NCBI RefSeq assembly: GCF_016236915.1
Contig: NZ_JAEHOK010000008.1
Coordinates: 1-64,000 of the forward strand
Direction of reading: 5' to 3'
Origin: Salegentibacter maritimus
Lineage (GTDB): Bacteria; Bacteroidota; Bacteroidia; Flavobacteriales; Flavobacteriaceae
DNA: 64,000 nt
Shown: positions 63,882 through 64,000 of the stretch, piece by piece
Position numbering within the stretch: the stretch's first letter is position 1
How the letters are laid out: the number at the start of each line of letters is the position of its first letter
Translations under genes and position numbers: made by a program
Notes under the pieces: generated by a model
What the model was told of the DNA's origin: nothing
The model's input: only the letters and a program-made list of their open reading frames with translations
The model's database searches: none

Positions 63882-64000
63882 ATGAATGCTAATATACTGC
63901 AAACGCCTATAGATTACTTAAAAGGAGTTGGCCCAAACCGGGCCGATTTACTGCGAAAAGAACTTGGCATTCATACCTATCAGGATTTAATAAATTTCTT
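63882..64000 (+). CDS. recG: ATP-dependent DNA helicase RecG (N-terminus only)
   Basis: Only the first 39 residues are inside the window, in an open frame to the right edge. The sequence reads LQTPIDYLKGVGPNRADLLR..., the conserved N-terminal start of the wedge domain of RecG. RecG rewinds stalled replication forks. The rest is beyond base 64000. The start codon is the ATG at 63882, 119 bp upstream of the window end; the divergent M1 gene begins 120 bp away. Confidence 0.9.
   Translation, partial: MNANILQTPIDYLKGVGPNRADLLRKELGIHTYQDLINF

Overview
The window looks like chromosome from a marine-type member of the Flavobacteriaceae (phylum Bacteroidota). Supporting signs are an AT-rich sequence with A/T-rich gene leaders and almost no Shine-Dalgarno motifs, a menaquinone locus (menE, menC, menA), many lipoproteins with short flavobacterial signal peptides, PorT-type beta-barrels, DUF1080 proteins, a CAL67264-type mini membrane protein, and two intergenic repeat elements of a kind I associate with this group. 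I see no rRNA, tRNA, CRISPR array, prophage or intact insertion sequence.

Layout. 1-2.9 kb: a Tat-exported Gfo/Idh oxidoreductase and two DUF1080 lipoproteins, probably a periplasmic 3-keto-glycoside pathway, closed by a strong terminator. 3.2-7.3 kb: a porin / response regulator / histidine kinase operon, with a secreted PepSY-like protein divergent from it. 7.4-15.5 kb: UspA, an S9 peptidase, a DUF808 membrane protein, katG and two unknown proteins. 16.3-18.7 kb: two closely related polysaccharide-lyase-like exported proteins, apparently a recent duplication. 18.8-34.3 kb: a complete Wzx/Wzy-type capsule or exopolysaccharide locus on the minus strand. It runs from the initiating sugar-phosphate transferase through wza, wzc, wzx, wzy and a set of glycosyltransferases, and includes a PssD/PssE (Alg14/Alg13-like) split transferase, a polysaccharide deacetylase and two oxidoreductase-like proteins. 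One GT14 transferase is inverted in the middle. A 605-bp leader and a gene for a lone 4HB sensor domain lie just upstream.

35.7-45.6 kb: a beta-barrel protein, Hsp20, DUF2254, a half-length DUF1456 protein, EttA, a DinB-like protein, an acyl-CoA carboxylase beta subunit, an M1 peptidase and a DoxX protein. 45.7-51.5 kb: the menaquinone genes interleaved with a CPBP protease and a metallo-beta-lactamase-fold hydrolase, then holA. 51.6-54 kb: a solitary HsdR-N nuclease-like protein overlapping a GT2 transferase, and an OmpA lipoprotein. 54-64 kb: a Sua5/YciO protein, DUF2945, a UvrD/PcrA helicase, a membrane-anchored glutamate-synthase-like protein with a small partner, tandem patatins, a second M1 peptidase, and the start of recG.

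Most of the window is ordinary chromosomal content. The parts most worth a second look are the capsule locus with its upstream sensor and leader, the duplicated lyase-like pair, the solitary HsdR-N nuclease-like protein, the long 14-bp inverted repeat 3' of katG, and a decayed reading frame near 57.5 kb.
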